From the NCBI RefSeq assembly GCF_003710085.1, contig NZ_CP033324.1:124001-188000 (forward strand): a DNA stretch of 64,000 nucleotides, read 5' to 3'. The notes under the pieces are model-generated. The model saw only the letters and a program-made list of their open reading frames with translations, was not told the DNA's origin and did no database searches. Origin of the DNA: Nocardioides pantholopis. Its GTDB lineage: Bacteria > Actinomycetota > Actinomycetes > Propionibacteriales > Nocardioidaceae. How positions within the stretch are numbered: the first letter of the stretch is position 1; each line of letters starts with the position of its first letter. Shown here one piece after another: positions 29,713-38,102 of the stretch. Made by a program: the position numbers and the translations under genes.

Positions 29713-32553
29713 TCAGAAACCGTACTTGGCCTTGCGGAGGCGGAACGCTTTCTCTCCGCCCTCCATGACAGCGGTGATCTGATCGCGGACGGCAGCTACG
29801 TCAATCGCACCCTGTTCCTTGATATGTCCCGCCGACTGGTCTCCTGCCGTCACGTACGCACATACAAGTACAAGATCCGCGTCGCCATTTACGACCAGAT
29901 TGGCATTGTGACTTGAAAACAACAGCTGTCGACCAGCCTTTGCGGCCCAGATCTTAGTCACGATGTCCTGGACGGTGTCGCTATCAAGGTCGTCCTCAGG
30001 CTGATCAATGACGAGCGGCGTTCCCCCTTGAGCGAGGAGCGTCGCAAGCAACGCCGACGCCTGCTGGCCAGCGGAGGCAGAGCCGAAGGGAATGTACTCA
30101 CCCTCTTTGGCTCGGTACTCGAACTCGGGAAAGTCGGTCAACTCAGTCAAAGAAAGATCAAGCCAACCGTCCGGCGTAAGTTTTGGGACCACTCGCTTTT
30201 GGTCGGCCGGGCCGAACCCCAGGCGTGACAGCGTCGGAGTGTCTTCGGACTTGATCTCGGCATCGGGCTCTTGCAGCATCACCCACTCCAACTCATCCAG
30301 GATCAGCTCCCAGGAAGTAGTCGGCGAAGTATCGCTGCCAAGGGCGTCGAACAACGCGTCGACCTTGTTGCTCCGAACGTTGGAGCCAGCGATGAGGCCC
30401 CTGAACCGGGCCTGCACGTCGTCGAAGCCCCTACCCGAAGAGAGGCGTGCTCGAATCAAGCCGCCGGACGAATCCGAAAGTCGAGAGCACTGAGCTGAGA
30501 GTGCGGTTATCCGCTGGTCCCTGGTGGATGTGAGCTCGGTACGAAGTTCGCGGTGTCGCTGGATTGGGTCTCCCAGCTCGTCTCGGTCCCTGCCATGCCT
30601 TTGGGCCGACGAGCTGGCCGCTCGTTGTAGCTCCTCAAGCTTCGCCAGCTCGACAAGTTTGGCCTGGTGGGCTGACGACCGGCCCTTGACCGCCACGTAA
30701 GTCGCCTCGTACTCATCCAGGCGGGCCCGGAGCGTCCGACTTGCTGTATCCGCAGCACCCCCGGCGGTGAGGGTCCGTTCCAGGCCGAGAGCCAGGGCCT
30801 CCAACCCGGCACGGACTGCGTTGAGTGCCGCGCCGGCGGTTGTGACGTACTGCTCGACCTCATGACCGATACCAGCGGGCACGTCGGTCGGTTTCGCAAT
30901 GTCGTCGACTGACGCAGTCAGGTGCTCAATCAGCGAGGCCAGTTCAGCCTGTCCATCAAGAAGTCGCTGCGTCCATGCCGCGTGGGAAGAGGCGACGGCG
31001 TCATGGGCCGCCTTCTCGTCAAGGATCTTTCGATCGTCCTCAGACAGGCCAGCCAGTCCGTCTCGCAGGGCCTGAGCCTGTTCCGCCAACGACTTCGCCC
31101 GAAGCTCGGACCGTTGAATCTCGCTACTGAGAATCCGGTGCCTTTGCAACGTGCCGTAGTTTTCTCGAAGACGTCCGGATATCTCATCTTGACGCCGCGA
31201 GATTTCGTCCAACTCCTGCTGGATCGGAGAGGTCACAAACCGGAGGAGCTCGTCTACTCGGATCGCGACGCTGCTCAGTTGCTTCTGGCTATAGGCCTGG
31301 ATCGGCAAGAGGCTCTGAATGGCGCTCTCGCGAACCTTCTCGAAGTCGCCAGATCCGACCCTGAGTTGCACAGTGCCGTCACCTGCGTCCCGGCGTACGA
31401 CATGAGTGATGCCGTTTATGACGCAGTGCACTTCAACATGCGCTCCGAGCGGCTTCAGTGTGGCTTCGATCAAGCGGCGCTGCCGGACCCGCGGGTCAGC
31501 CACCTCGTCATCCTCCGTGGACTTTGCGGGTTGATCGCACAGGGCCCAGCGAAGATAGTCGAGAACTGTGGACTTGCCCGTTCCACGGCCGCCGATCAAC
31601 GCGGTGTATTGCGGGTTAAGAGCTACATCCACCCGTCCCATAAACTTGCTCTGCGAAACGACCACCCGCGAGATCCAAATGTTGGGCAACGCCGGTTCAA
31701 CCTGCGCGACTCGAGACTCCTGCGCAAGGCAGGCCTGGCGGATCGCTTCGGCGGTTGGCGCTGACCACTTCACCCATGAGGCGTGCGCTCCCAGGGTCGA
31801 GAAATCTGCTTTTCGTGAATCGGACGTCTGAAATATCGCAACCTTTTTTGATCCCCATGCTGGAACTAGGCCGTCGAGGATACGTTTCGTCCCCACCGCG
31901 TTTTTCGCGGCAAACTTGTCGAACGATCCGTCGACGTAACCGCCCACGGGAATCATGTCCCTGTACTTTCCTTGAAACTGTTCCCGCATAAGCGTCCGGT
32001 ACCCACTCGGCGTCACGTTCGGTAAAATGATGTACCGACCTTTGAGCCATTGGTTCTTGTCGAGTTTCGCATGCAACTCGTTCAGGTCGCCCGAGTCGGT
32101 GAGATTCTGAGTTTGCGGAATGGCGTCCAGGGTTGGATCTACGGGCTCACAATGGAGCGCCTTCAATACATCGTCGAGGCGCTCAACCGGAAAGTCAGCG
32201 TCGAGGATCATGATCGCCTGACACGGGACTGTTAGTGAAAGCTCTAGCGCCGGAAAGACCACGAGGCGTTGCCGGTACGGAACGGGCTCACCAACCGCGC
32301 CCACCTCTTCGGCAGCGGCTTGCTTGATGTGTGGGAAGTATGCGAAGTCATGATGATCTGATATCGCGACTGCGTGTAGGCCCTTCGCACGTGCGGCCGC
32401 AACGAAGTTGCCGGCCCAAGCATCGCGCTCCTCTAGCGTCGGCCTGGGCCCGTCCCACTGGGTATCGCGAGGTGTATGGACCTGGAAGTCAGCGCGGTAG
32501 AAGTGCCCGCCGTTGTCGGCGAGCAGGCCGGCCCGCGCAGAATCCTCCACCAT
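29713..32553 (-). CDS. PHP-domain / SMC-like ATPase (TrlF-type)
   Basis: A 946-residue protein with two parts. The N-terminal PHP phosphoesterase-like domain shows YRADFQVHTPRDTQW (HxH region altered to Gln-Val-His) and HAVAISDHHDFAYF (metal-binding HDHHD-like), then FPALELSL. From near residue 325 an ABC/SMC-type ATPase begins: YTALIGGRGTGKSTVLDYLRW (Walker A). A long coiled coil follows (about residues 465-740), and then FGSASAGQQASALLATLLA (signature), PLVIDQPEDDLDS (Walker B) and LLFSSHNANLVVNGD (H-loop). NCBI calls this layout TrlF-family. GAGAGGA precedes ATG 32553. Codon use is clearly less GC-rich than in flanking genes, a sign of transfer. Confidence 0.85.
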   Translation of the reverse strand: MVEDSARAGLLADNGGHFYRADFQVHTPRDTQWDGPRPTLEERDAWAGNFVAAARAKGLHAVAISDHHDFAYFPHIKQAAAEEVGAVGEPVPYRQRLVVFPALELSLTVPCQAIMILDADFPVERLDDVLKALHCEPVDPTLDAIPQTQNLTDSGDLNELHAKLDKNQWLKGRYIILPNVTPSGYRTLMREQFQGKYRDMIPVGGYVDGSFDKFAAKNAVGTKRILDGLVPAWGSKKVAIFQTSDSRKADFSTLGAHASWVKWSAPTAEAIRQACLAQESRVAQVEPALPNIWISRVVVSQSKFMGRVDVALNPQYTALIGGRGTGKSTVLDYLRWALCDQPAKSTEDDEVADPRVRQRRLIEATLKPLGAHVEVHCVINGITHVVRRDAGDGTVQLRVGSGDFEKVRESAIQSLLPIQAYSQKQLSSVAIRVDELLRFVTSPIQQELDEISRRQDEISGRLRENYGTLQRHRILSSEIQRSELRAKSLAEQAQALRDGLAGLSEDDRKILDEKAAHDAVASSHAAWTQRLLDGQAELASLIEHLTASVDDIAKPTDVPAGIGHEVEQYVTTAGAALNAVRAGLEALALGLERTLTAGGAADTASRTLRARLDEYEATYVAVKGRSSAHQAKLVELAKLEELQRAASSSAQRHGRDRDELGDPIQRHRELRTELTSTRDQRITALSAQCSRLSDSSGGLIRARLSSGRGFDDVQARFRGLIAGSNVRSNKVDALFDALGSDTSPTTSWELILDELEWVMLQEPDAEIKSEDTPTLSRLGFGPADQKRVVPKLTPDGWLDLSLTELTDFPEFEYRAKEGEYIPFGSASAGQQASALLATLLAQGGTPLVIDQPEDDLDSDTVQDIVTKIWAAKAGRQLLFSSHNANLVVNGDADLVLVCAYVTAGDQSAGHIKEQGAIDVAAVRDQITAVMEGGEKAFRLRKAKYGF

Positions 32554-32827
32554 GAATCGGTCCTCTCAGTGTCGTTGACGCTGCCCACGCTAGTTCGCCT
32601 TGATCGACGTCGCGGCCAAACACTCCCAGGCCCGGGCGACACCAGCGCCCGCTGCGCCTTGCTCGCGCCCGAAGGCACGAACTCGTTCAGCACGGGGGGG
32701 GGTTCGGACAGAGCCCGACATTCGAGTTGCACGGAGGGACAGTTGCAAGGTTTGGGACAACCGAACCTGCTGCACTCCGCCGCGATTGGCGTGTCCGGTC
32801 GGGGCCTGACTTGAGCCCCTCCCCGGT

Positions 32828-34090
32828 CTAGCACCTCCGATGGAAAACGACCTTGCCGTCGGACAGGGTCCGGGTCTCGTACGCCGGGTCGTGGGCGCGG
32901 GCGTGGTGGCGGGGGCAGAGAAGGCGTCCGTTGGCCAGGCTGGTGTCGCCGCCGAGGTGCCAGGGAACGTTGTGGTGGCCGTGACACAGGCCCGGGGGCC
33001 AGTCGCAGCCCTCGGCGGTGCAGCCCCCGTCTCGCAGTGCCATCGCGACCCGCTGGGCCTTGGTGAACAGCCGCCGGGTGCGGCCCACATCGAGGGGCTG
33101 ACCGGCGCCGTCGAGGACGGCGGGGACGATCCCGGCCTGACAGGCCAGCCGCCGGGCCTCGGAGGCGGAGATGGTCTCGCCGGTGCTCAGGTGCGCGGCC
33201 CGCAGCCCGCCGAGGAGGGAGTCGAGGGGCATCGTGACCACGATCGTGGCCGCGACGCCGCCGGCGTCGGGAAGCCGGTCGACCGGGTAGCTCTCCACGT
33301 ACTCGCAGAACGCCTGGCCCATCCGCTCCGGACCCGGCCGCCGCTTACCGGCCCCGGCGCCGTTCACGGCGTGCTGGTGCTTGGGGGCCGCGATGGCGAG
33401 CAGGGCGGTGCGGAGCATCGCTGCGTGGTGGGTGGGGATCGTGAATCGGCCGTGGGTCTTGCCGTGGCCGTCATCGGACATCGTCAACCGGGCGGCGGCA
33501 CGCGCGGCGGCCTCCTCGCGTTCCAGGCGGGCGGCCTCGACTGCGTCGGCGTGCTCGGGGGCGATGACCTCGATCAGCCGCTTGCCCAGTCTGCGCAGCG
33601 CGATCGCGTCGTGGTGGCGGGCCTGCCCGAGGAGGAACTCCTCGGCCTGCAAGCGGGTGTCCTCGTCGACGTGCTCGGCGGGCAGGTCGTCGACCGCGTC
33701 CACGACGACCTGCGCCTGGTCCAGGTTGACCCGGCCCGCGGCGAGGGCGTCTCGGACGGGGTCGTGGCGCGGGATGTCCAGGGCGCGGGCGAGCCGTATC
33801 AGCCGGTGTGCCTCCGGGCGGGTCAGCCGGGCCTCGTGGGCCCACCAGTTCGCCGTACTCGTCGCACCGACCGCCGCACCCACCTCGACGGTGTGGGCGT
33901 GGGCCGCGACCCGGAGCCGCAGCTCCTGCAGCCGGGCGATCTCGGTGGTCAGATCCAGCAGCGCGGCACCCGCCTCGGCCGCGTCCAGCGACCACACCGG
34001 GGCATCCGCAACGACGTTCAGCGCCTCGTGCACGCACGCCACCGCCCGGGCCACCGGGTGCCCGGACCGAGGTGCGAACGCTGCCGTCAT
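32828..34090 (-). CDS. DUF222-domain HNH endonuclease
   Basis: A 420-residue member of the large actinobacterial DUF222/13E12-repeat family with a C-terminal HNH nuclease: CTAEGCDWPPGLCHGHHNVP followed by HLGGDTSLANGRLLCPRHHARAHD. The DUF222 region covers about residues 20-300. Such genes are multicopy in Nocardioides and mycobacteria and often mark mobile or variable regions. ATG 34090 is chosen because the frame upstream runs through the remains of another gene. It is divergent in composition from the low-GC module next to it. Confidence 0.9.
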   Translation of the reverse strand: MTAAFAPRSGHPVARAVACVHEALNVVADAPVWSLDAAEAGAALLDLTTEIARLQELRLRVAAHAHTVEVGAAVGATSTANWWAHEARLTRPEAHRLIRLARALDIPRHDPVRDALAAGRVNLDQAQVVVDAVDDLPAEHVDEDTRLQAEEFLLGQARHHDAIALRRLGKRLIEVIAPEHADAVEAARLEREEAAARAAARLTMSDDGHGKTHGRFTIPTHHAAMLRTALLAIAAPKHQHAVNGAGAGKRRPGPERMGQAFCEYVESYPVDRLPDAGGVAATIVVTMPLDSLLGGLRAAHLSTGETISASEARRLACQAGIVPAVLDGAGQPLDVGRTRRLFTKAQRVAMALRDGGCTAEGCDWPPGLCHGHHNVPWHLGGDTSLANGRLLCPRHHARAHDPAYETRTLSDGKVVFHRRC

Positions 34091-34179
34091 GTGACCTACT
34101 ACACCACCGACCACCGACAGTTCTGATCGACTGTTCTCCCAGGTCAGCACCCCTGTGGACAACAACCCGGACCCGCATT

Positions 34180-34650
34180 TACTGCCGTCGGCACGGGTGC
34201 GTAACTCCGCCCAGCGCCGCACCCAGGATCCGCGCGCCGGCCGGGAACGCGGCCGGGTTGGGGCCGGCGTAGTTCAGGCGCACGAAGGGAGCCGAGGGCT
34301 CTGCGGGGAACCACTCGCTGCCCGGCGCCAGGAAGAGGCCCGCTCGCTCGCAGTCGAGCCCGAGCCGGTCGGCGTCCGTGCCGTCCGGGAGGCGGACCAG
34401 AGCTCGAGGCCACCGGGCGGCAGCTGCTCGCAGGTGCCGCAGACAGGTGCGCCAGCCGGGTGGCTGACGACCTCGAGCGCCGCGGCCTGCAGGAGGCCGC
34501 TGACGTACATCGACTCCGCCCCGCGGTCGGCCAGGATCCGCTCCCGCGCTGGCCCTCGGCGGCGATGACGGCCGCGACCAGGTCAGCCAGGTCCGGCTCG
34601 TCCAGCCGGCGCTGACGTCGCCTGGGCCGGGCTGCTCCTGGGGGTTCAGC
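34180..34650 (-). pseudogene. Decayed MocR-type (GntR/aminotransferase fusion) regulator, C-terminal remnant
   Basis: Pieces of an aminotransferase-like C-terminus are readable in different minus-strand frames. YVSGLLQAAALEVVSHPAG and QLPPGGLELW occur around 34505-34400. After a frame change come RLPDGTDADRLGLDCERAGL, FLAPGSEWFPAEPS and FVRLNYAGPNPAAFPAGA down to about 34220. This order matches the end of PLP-dependent MocR regulators. The sequence between HPAG and QLPPGG is shortened, and no intact upstream part or DNA-binding domain is visible. I infer a dead gene truncated by rearrangement; the limits are approximate. Confidence 0.55.
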
Positions 34651-34783
34651 TACGGGCACGACCCGCGCGACATCCCGGGCTGACCCGGGCGGGGGTGCAG
34701 GAGCTCCTCGACCACGTGAGGCGACCGCGCGGTGTCCCTCCATCGCCGCATCGCGTCGGCAATCGGGCAGCCGCGTGCTGCCG

Positions 34784-35353
34784 TCAGGGCCGGACTGCGT
34801 ACTCCTCGATCACGACGCCTGACTCGAAGGAGCGGGTCCCGGTCGACGTGAACGAGACCGGGGCAGGTGGGACGTGCCCGAACAAGGGGATCCCAGCCCC
34901 GAGTGCGATGGGGTTTCGCTTCAGCACCAACCGGTCGATCTCTGGCAGAAGGGATCCCGCCAGCTCCCCTCCTCCGCACAACCAGATGTCGAGCCCTTCC
35001 ATGTCCTTCAGCTCTCTGACAGTCCCCACTGGATCGCGGGTGAGCGTGACTGCAGGGTCATGGTCGCGGGGCCTGCGGGTTGCAACCACCTGACGCAGGT
35101 GCGGGTACGGGCTGGTGATCCCCATGTCCAGGGCCGGCGTGAGGGCGTTCCATCCCATGATCACGGTGTCGAAGTGGGTCCCAGGGGGCGTTGTCCCCAG
35201 CGCGGCATGCGCGTGCCCAGGGAGGGCGTCGGCGTACTCGCCGAACACGACTGTCGCATGGTCGCCCTCGATGAGGAACGCGTCGAATCCGCCGTCCGGG
35301 TCAGCGATGAATCCGTCGATGCTGACGGCGACGTAGTACACAAGGTCACGCAC
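34784..35353 (-). CDS. Dihydrofolate reductase-family protein (RibD C-terminal domain)
   Basis: A 189-residue NADPH-dependent reductase-fold protein. Features are VYYVAVSIDGFIADPDGGFD at the N-terminus, TVIMGWNALTPALD, and DIWLCGGGELAGSLLPEIDR with the GGG cofactor loop. Family members are standalone RibD_C/DHFR-like reductases of mostly unknown substrate. GTG 35353 has GGAG about 6 bp upstream; an overlapping GTG at 35359 sits inside that Shine-Dalgarno. It is divergent from a TetR regulator across a long perfect inverted repeat, so it is probably that regulator's target. Confidence 0.86.
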   Translation of the reverse strand: MRDLVYYVAVSIDGFIADPDGGFDAFLIEGDHATVVFGEYADALPGHAHAALGTTPPGTHFDTVIMGWNALTPALDMGITSPYPHLRQVVATRRPRDHDPAVTLTRDPVGTVRELKDMEGLDIWLCGGGELAGSLLPEIDRLVLKRNPIALGAGIPLFGHVPPAPVSFTSTGTRSFESGVVIEEYAVRP

Positions 35354-35361
35354 AGGCACTC

Positions 35362-35409
35362 CAATCACGACAGGTGTCGTGGTCAAGACTACGACACCTG
35401 TCGTGATTG
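35362..35409. promoter_or_regulatory. Perfect 19-bp inverted repeat holding two TetR-type operators
   Basis: CAATCACGACAGGTGTCGT (35362-35380) is repeated in exact inverted orientation at 35391-35409, with a 10-bp spacer. Each arm contains its own near-palindrome, ACGACA-GG-TGTCGT (35367-35380) and ACGACA-CC-TGTCGT (35391-35404), with centres 24 bp apart. It fills the gap between the divergent DHFR-family and TetR genes, the normal place for an autoregulatory TetR operator. Confidence 0.82.
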
Positions 35410-35426
35410 TCGCTACCCTTCGAGTC

Positions 35427-35993
35427 ATGGTTCGCAACATCGAGCGCCGCATGGCTCTGGCAGACGCCGGCATCCAGGTGTTGGCAGAGGAAGGTGCCCG
35501 AGGTCTGACCCACCGTGCCGTCGATGCCGCAGCGGGCACGCCCCGAGGGACGGCCTCCAACTACTTCCCGACGCGAGACGACCTGATCCGCGCACTGGTC
35601 GGTCGCATTGAGGAGCGGCTCACCCCCGCACCTGAGATGCTCGCAGCGCTCGAGAAGCGCACGCCCGACCCGGCCTTGTTCGCCGACTACGTCCGTGACG
35701 TCGTACGTCGCCTCCTGTCCGACCCCCACGTCGCGATCGCCCTGTTCGAGCTCCGACTCGAGGCGACCCGGCGCCCAGCGGTCGCCGACGCGCTAGGGGC
35801 TTGGCGCCGGCAGGCATTCGACGCCGACGTCGCCTTCAACGAGAGTGCCGGCCTCCCCGGAGGGCGCACGAAGATCGCCCTGTTCCACTACGCGATTGAC
35901 GGGCTGATGCTCGATCGCTTGACGGTCCCCGTCGAATCGACGCTGTCGGTCGATGCCGCCGTCAACAGGCTGGTCGCGGGCATTCTGCGCTGA
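35427..35993 (+). CDS. TetR-family transcriptional regulator
   Basis: A 188-residue regulator. The N-terminal helix-turn-helix reads GARGLTHRAVDAAAGTPRGT followed by SNYFPTRDDLIRALV, characteristic of TetR proteins, with an all-helical ligand-binding C-terminus. ATG 35427 is preceded by TACCCT seven bases upstream, so the mRNA may be leaderless. It probably represses itself and the divergent DHFR-family gene through the paired operators between them. The ligand is unknown. Confidence 0.89.
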   Translation: MVRNIERRMALADAGIQVLAEEGARGLTHRAVDAAAGTPRGTASNYFPTRDDLIRALVGRIEERLTPAPEMLAALEKRTPDPALFADYVRDVVRRLLSDPHVAIALFELRLEATRRPAVADALGAWRRQAFDADVAFNESAGLPGGRTKIALFHYAIDGLMLDRLTVPVESTLSVDAAVNRLVAGILR

Positions 35994-36131
35994 GTCATCG
36001 CGCCACTGTCGACCCGGAGGTCAACGCGGGCCACGAGCGTGGCCGACTCCCGGCCACCCGCCAGTCGGTGTCCAGACCCACCATCACCCCAGGTCAGAGG
36101 CCCTGCGGACAACTCCCAGCGAACCACGCCG

Positions 36132-36186
36132 CAGCGGTGAGCCAGCCACCATCTCCGGCCCCGAAACGGTGGCCATCTCACCGCTG
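36132..36186. repeat. Nested palindromic repeat, copy 2
   Basis: CAGCGGTGAG (36132-36141) pairs perfectly with CTCACCGCTG (36177-36186). Inside, GCCACC (36145-36150) pairs with GGTGGC (36168-36173). The outer arm is identical to that of the structure at 11077-11131 and the overall length is the same (55 bp), while the centre differs. Both copies lie between convergent genes. Confidence 0.65.
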
Positions 36187-36251
36187 ACCCCACCGGAGCC
36201 GCGCCCCCCGGGGGCCGTTGACTAGGCCCCGCGACCGGAGTTGACTGGTGG

Positions 36252-36317
36252 CCTCACATCGTGATCGACGTGCCGAGCATCGACGAGGCCCTGCACAAGG
36301 TCGAGGCGGCCGACGGG
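36252..36317 (+). pseudogene. Short remnant of a VOC/glyoxalase-like gene
   Basis: A 22-codon stretch reads PHIVIDVPSIDEALHKVEAA, which resembles the phrase found in VOC-family proteins just before the central strand (V-x-V-x-S-V/I-DEAL-x-KVEA-x-GG). It has no start and is cut off at the upp stop. I infer that a neighbouring gene was largely deleted. The match is short, so confidence is low. Confidence 0.4.
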
Positions 36318-36318
36318 A

Positions 36319-36960
36319 TCAGCCGGCGATGCCGTACAGCCGGTCGCCGGCGTCGCCGAGGCCGGGGACGATGTAGCCCTTCTCGTCGAGCCGCTCGTCC
36401 ATCGCGGCCGTGACGATCGTGACCGGCACGTCGACGCCGGCGAGGTCGCGCTCCAGGCGCGCGCAGCCCTCGGGGGCGGCGAGCAGGCAGATCGCGGTGA
36501 TGTGGTCGGCGCCGCGGCCGGTCAGGAACCGGATCGCCGCGGCCAGGGTGCCGCCGGTGGCGAGCATCGGGTCCAGGACGTAGCACTGGCGGCCGGAGAG
36601 GTCGTCGGGCAGCCGCTCGGCGTACGTCGCCGCCTCGAGGGTCTCCTCGTTGCGGACCATGCCGAGGAAGCCCACCTCGGCGGTCGGCAGCAGCCGCATC
36701 ATCCCGTCGAGCATCCCGAGCCCGGCGCGCAGGATCGGGACGACCAGCGGCTTCGGCGAGGCCAGGCGTACGCCGGTCGTCGCGGTGACCGGGGTGGTGA
36801 TGTCGACGGGCTCCACGCGCACGTCGCGGGTGGCCTCGTAGGCCAGCAGCGTCACCAGCTCGTCGGTGAGGTGCCGGAACGTCGGGGAGTCCGTGCGCTC
36901 GTCGCGGAGGGTGGTCAGCTTGTGGGAGACCAGGGGGTGGTCCACGACGTGGGTGCGCAT
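36319..36960 (-). CDS. upp: Uracil phosphoribosyltransferase
   Basis: A 213-residue pyrimidine salvage enzyme that converts uracil and PRPP to UMP. It has [19 protein letters not shown], the PRPP-binding region [19 protein letters not shown] near residue 130, and [17 protein letters not shown] at the C-terminus (uracil-binding). Length and motifs are standard. It is divergent from the tRNA-deaminase pair (120 bp) and marks the right edge of the accessory region. Confidence 0.97.
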   Translation of the reverse strand: MRTHVVDHPLVSHKLTTLRDERTDSPTFRHLTDELVTLLAYEATRDVRVEPVDITTPVTATTGVRLASPKPLVVPILRAGLGMLDGMMRLLPTAEVGFLGMVRNEETLEAATYAERLPDDLSGRQCYVLDPMLATGGTLAAAIRFLTGRGADHITAICLLAAPEGCARLERDLAGVDVPVTIVTAAMDERLDEKGYIVPGLGDAGDRLYGIAG

Positions 36961-37080
36961 GGCCCACAGGCTAGTGCAGCGCGGCGTCCACCGGCGGGGC
37001 GAGGGGTTGGCCGAGGCCGCCCGGTCTGCCACTGTAGAAGGACCGGATCGTCCGGGATCAGAGTGCACCGGAGGGATGTC

Positions 37081-37566
37081 ATGTCCGCCCAGCTCGACGC
37101 CGTCGACTTCGCGTTGGCGGCCTTCCGCGAGGACGGCGTCTGGACGGTCCAGGACCTCACCCTCGACCACCTCGTCGACCTCGAGACGCTCGCGGCGGCC
37201 CTGCGCCGGTTCCCCGGCGAGCACGGCGCGGTCGGGCTGGTCGCGATGGACGAGGACTTCTTCCTGATCGTGCGCACCACCGGCACCACCACCCGGGTGC
37301 TGCTCTCCGACGTCACCGCTGCTGACGAGTGGGAGCTGGCCGCCTCGGCGCTGGAGTACCTCGGCCTGCCGCTGCCCCTCGATGACGACGAGCAGGTCCC
37401 GGCCGGCGACCTGGACATCCTCGGCGACCTCGGCATGCACGCCATGGACATGGCGGTGCTGATCGACGACTTCGACCTCTACCCCGACGAGATGCTCTCC
37501 GACATCACCCGCCGGGTCGGCTTCGGCGAGCTCTTCGACGACGCCGTCGGGCTCACCAGCGCCTGA
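37081..37566 (+). CDS. tRNA adenosine deaminase-associated protein
   Basis: A 161-residue acidic protein found beside tadA across Actinobacteria. It begins [18 protein letters not shown], includes [15 protein letters not shown] and ends with a region rich in Asp/Glu ([18 protein letters not shown]). The role is not established; the constant pairing with tadA suggests a helper in tRNA editing. GGAGGG precedes ATG 37081. The stop lies 1 bp before the tadA start. Confidence 0.87.
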   Translation: MSAQLDAVDFALAAFREDGVWTVQDLTLDHLVDLETLAAALRRFPGEHGAVGLVAMDEDFFLIVRTTGTTTRVLLSDVTAADEWELAASALEYLGLPLPLDDDEQVPAGDLDILGDLGMHAMDMAVLIDDFDLYPDEMLSDITRRVGFGELFDDAVGLTSA

Positions 37567-37567
37567 G

Positions 37568-38065
37568 GTGCCGCCCGAACCCTGGCGCGCGCCGATGCAG
37601 GCCGCCCTCGAGCAGGCCCGTGCGGCCCTGGCCACCGACGACGTGCCGATCGGTGCCGTGGTCGTCGACCCCGCCGGCGCCGTGATCGGCACCGGGCGCA
37701 ACGTCCGCGAGGCCGAGGCCGACCCGACCGGGCACGCCGAGGTCGTGGCGCTGCGGGCGGCGGCCCGCAGCCGGGGCGGCTGGCGCCTGGACGGCTGCAC
37801 GCTCGTGGTCACGCTGGAGCCGTGCACGATGTGCGCCGGCGCCGCCGTCCTGGCCCGTGTGGACCGCGTGGTCTTCGGGGCGTACGACGCGAAGGCCGGC
37901 GCCGTCGGCAGCCTCTGGGACGTCGTCCGCGACCGCCGGCTCAACCACCGGCCCGAGGTGCTTGCGGGCGTGCTCGCCGAGGAGTCCACCGAGCTGCTGG
38001 ACGCGTTCTTCCGCGGCCGCCGGGCCGAAGGACGGGAAGTTCCGCAATCCCAGGCGAGGGATTGA
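37568..38065 (+). CDS. tadA: tRNA-specific adenosine deaminase
   Basis: A 165-residue zinc deaminase that converts wobble adenosine to inosine in tRNA-Arg(ACG). The catalytic HAEVVAL motif lies near residue 58 and the zinc motif PCTMCAGA near 87. [13 protein letters not shown] and [19 protein letters not shown] are typical of TadA. The start is GTG 37568, immediately after its partner gene. The C-terminus ([15 protein letters not shown]) is a short basic tail. Confidence 0.93.
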   Translation: MPPEPWRAPMQAALEQARAALATDDVPIGAVVVDPAGAVIGTGRNVREAEADPTGHAEVVALRAAARSRGGWRLDGCTLVVTLEPCTMCAGAAVLARVDRVVFGAYDAKAGAVGSLWDVVRDRRLNHRPEVLAGVLAEESTELLDAFFRGRRAEGREVPQSQARD

Positions 38066-38102
38066 CCCGTCGGGTCACAATGGTCAGGTGTCGGGACGAG
38101 TG

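Larger units (their letters stand above)
35994..36318. other. 325-bp non-coding stretch between convergent TetR and upp genes
   Basis: No intact gene is visible. From left to right it holds a small hairpin (GGCCAC 36029-36034 with GTGGCC 36039-36044) that may end the TetR transcript, the nested palindrome at 36132-36186, a C/G-rich run near 36205, a repeated TTGACT motif (36218 and 36239), and a short VOC-like coding remnant at 36252-36317. Confidence 0.6.

Noticed and set aside
34091-34150. LexA/SOS box before the HNH gene
   Set aside because: GAACAGTC and GAACTGTC occur as direct repeats rather than the inverted GAAC-N4-GTTC arrangement required.
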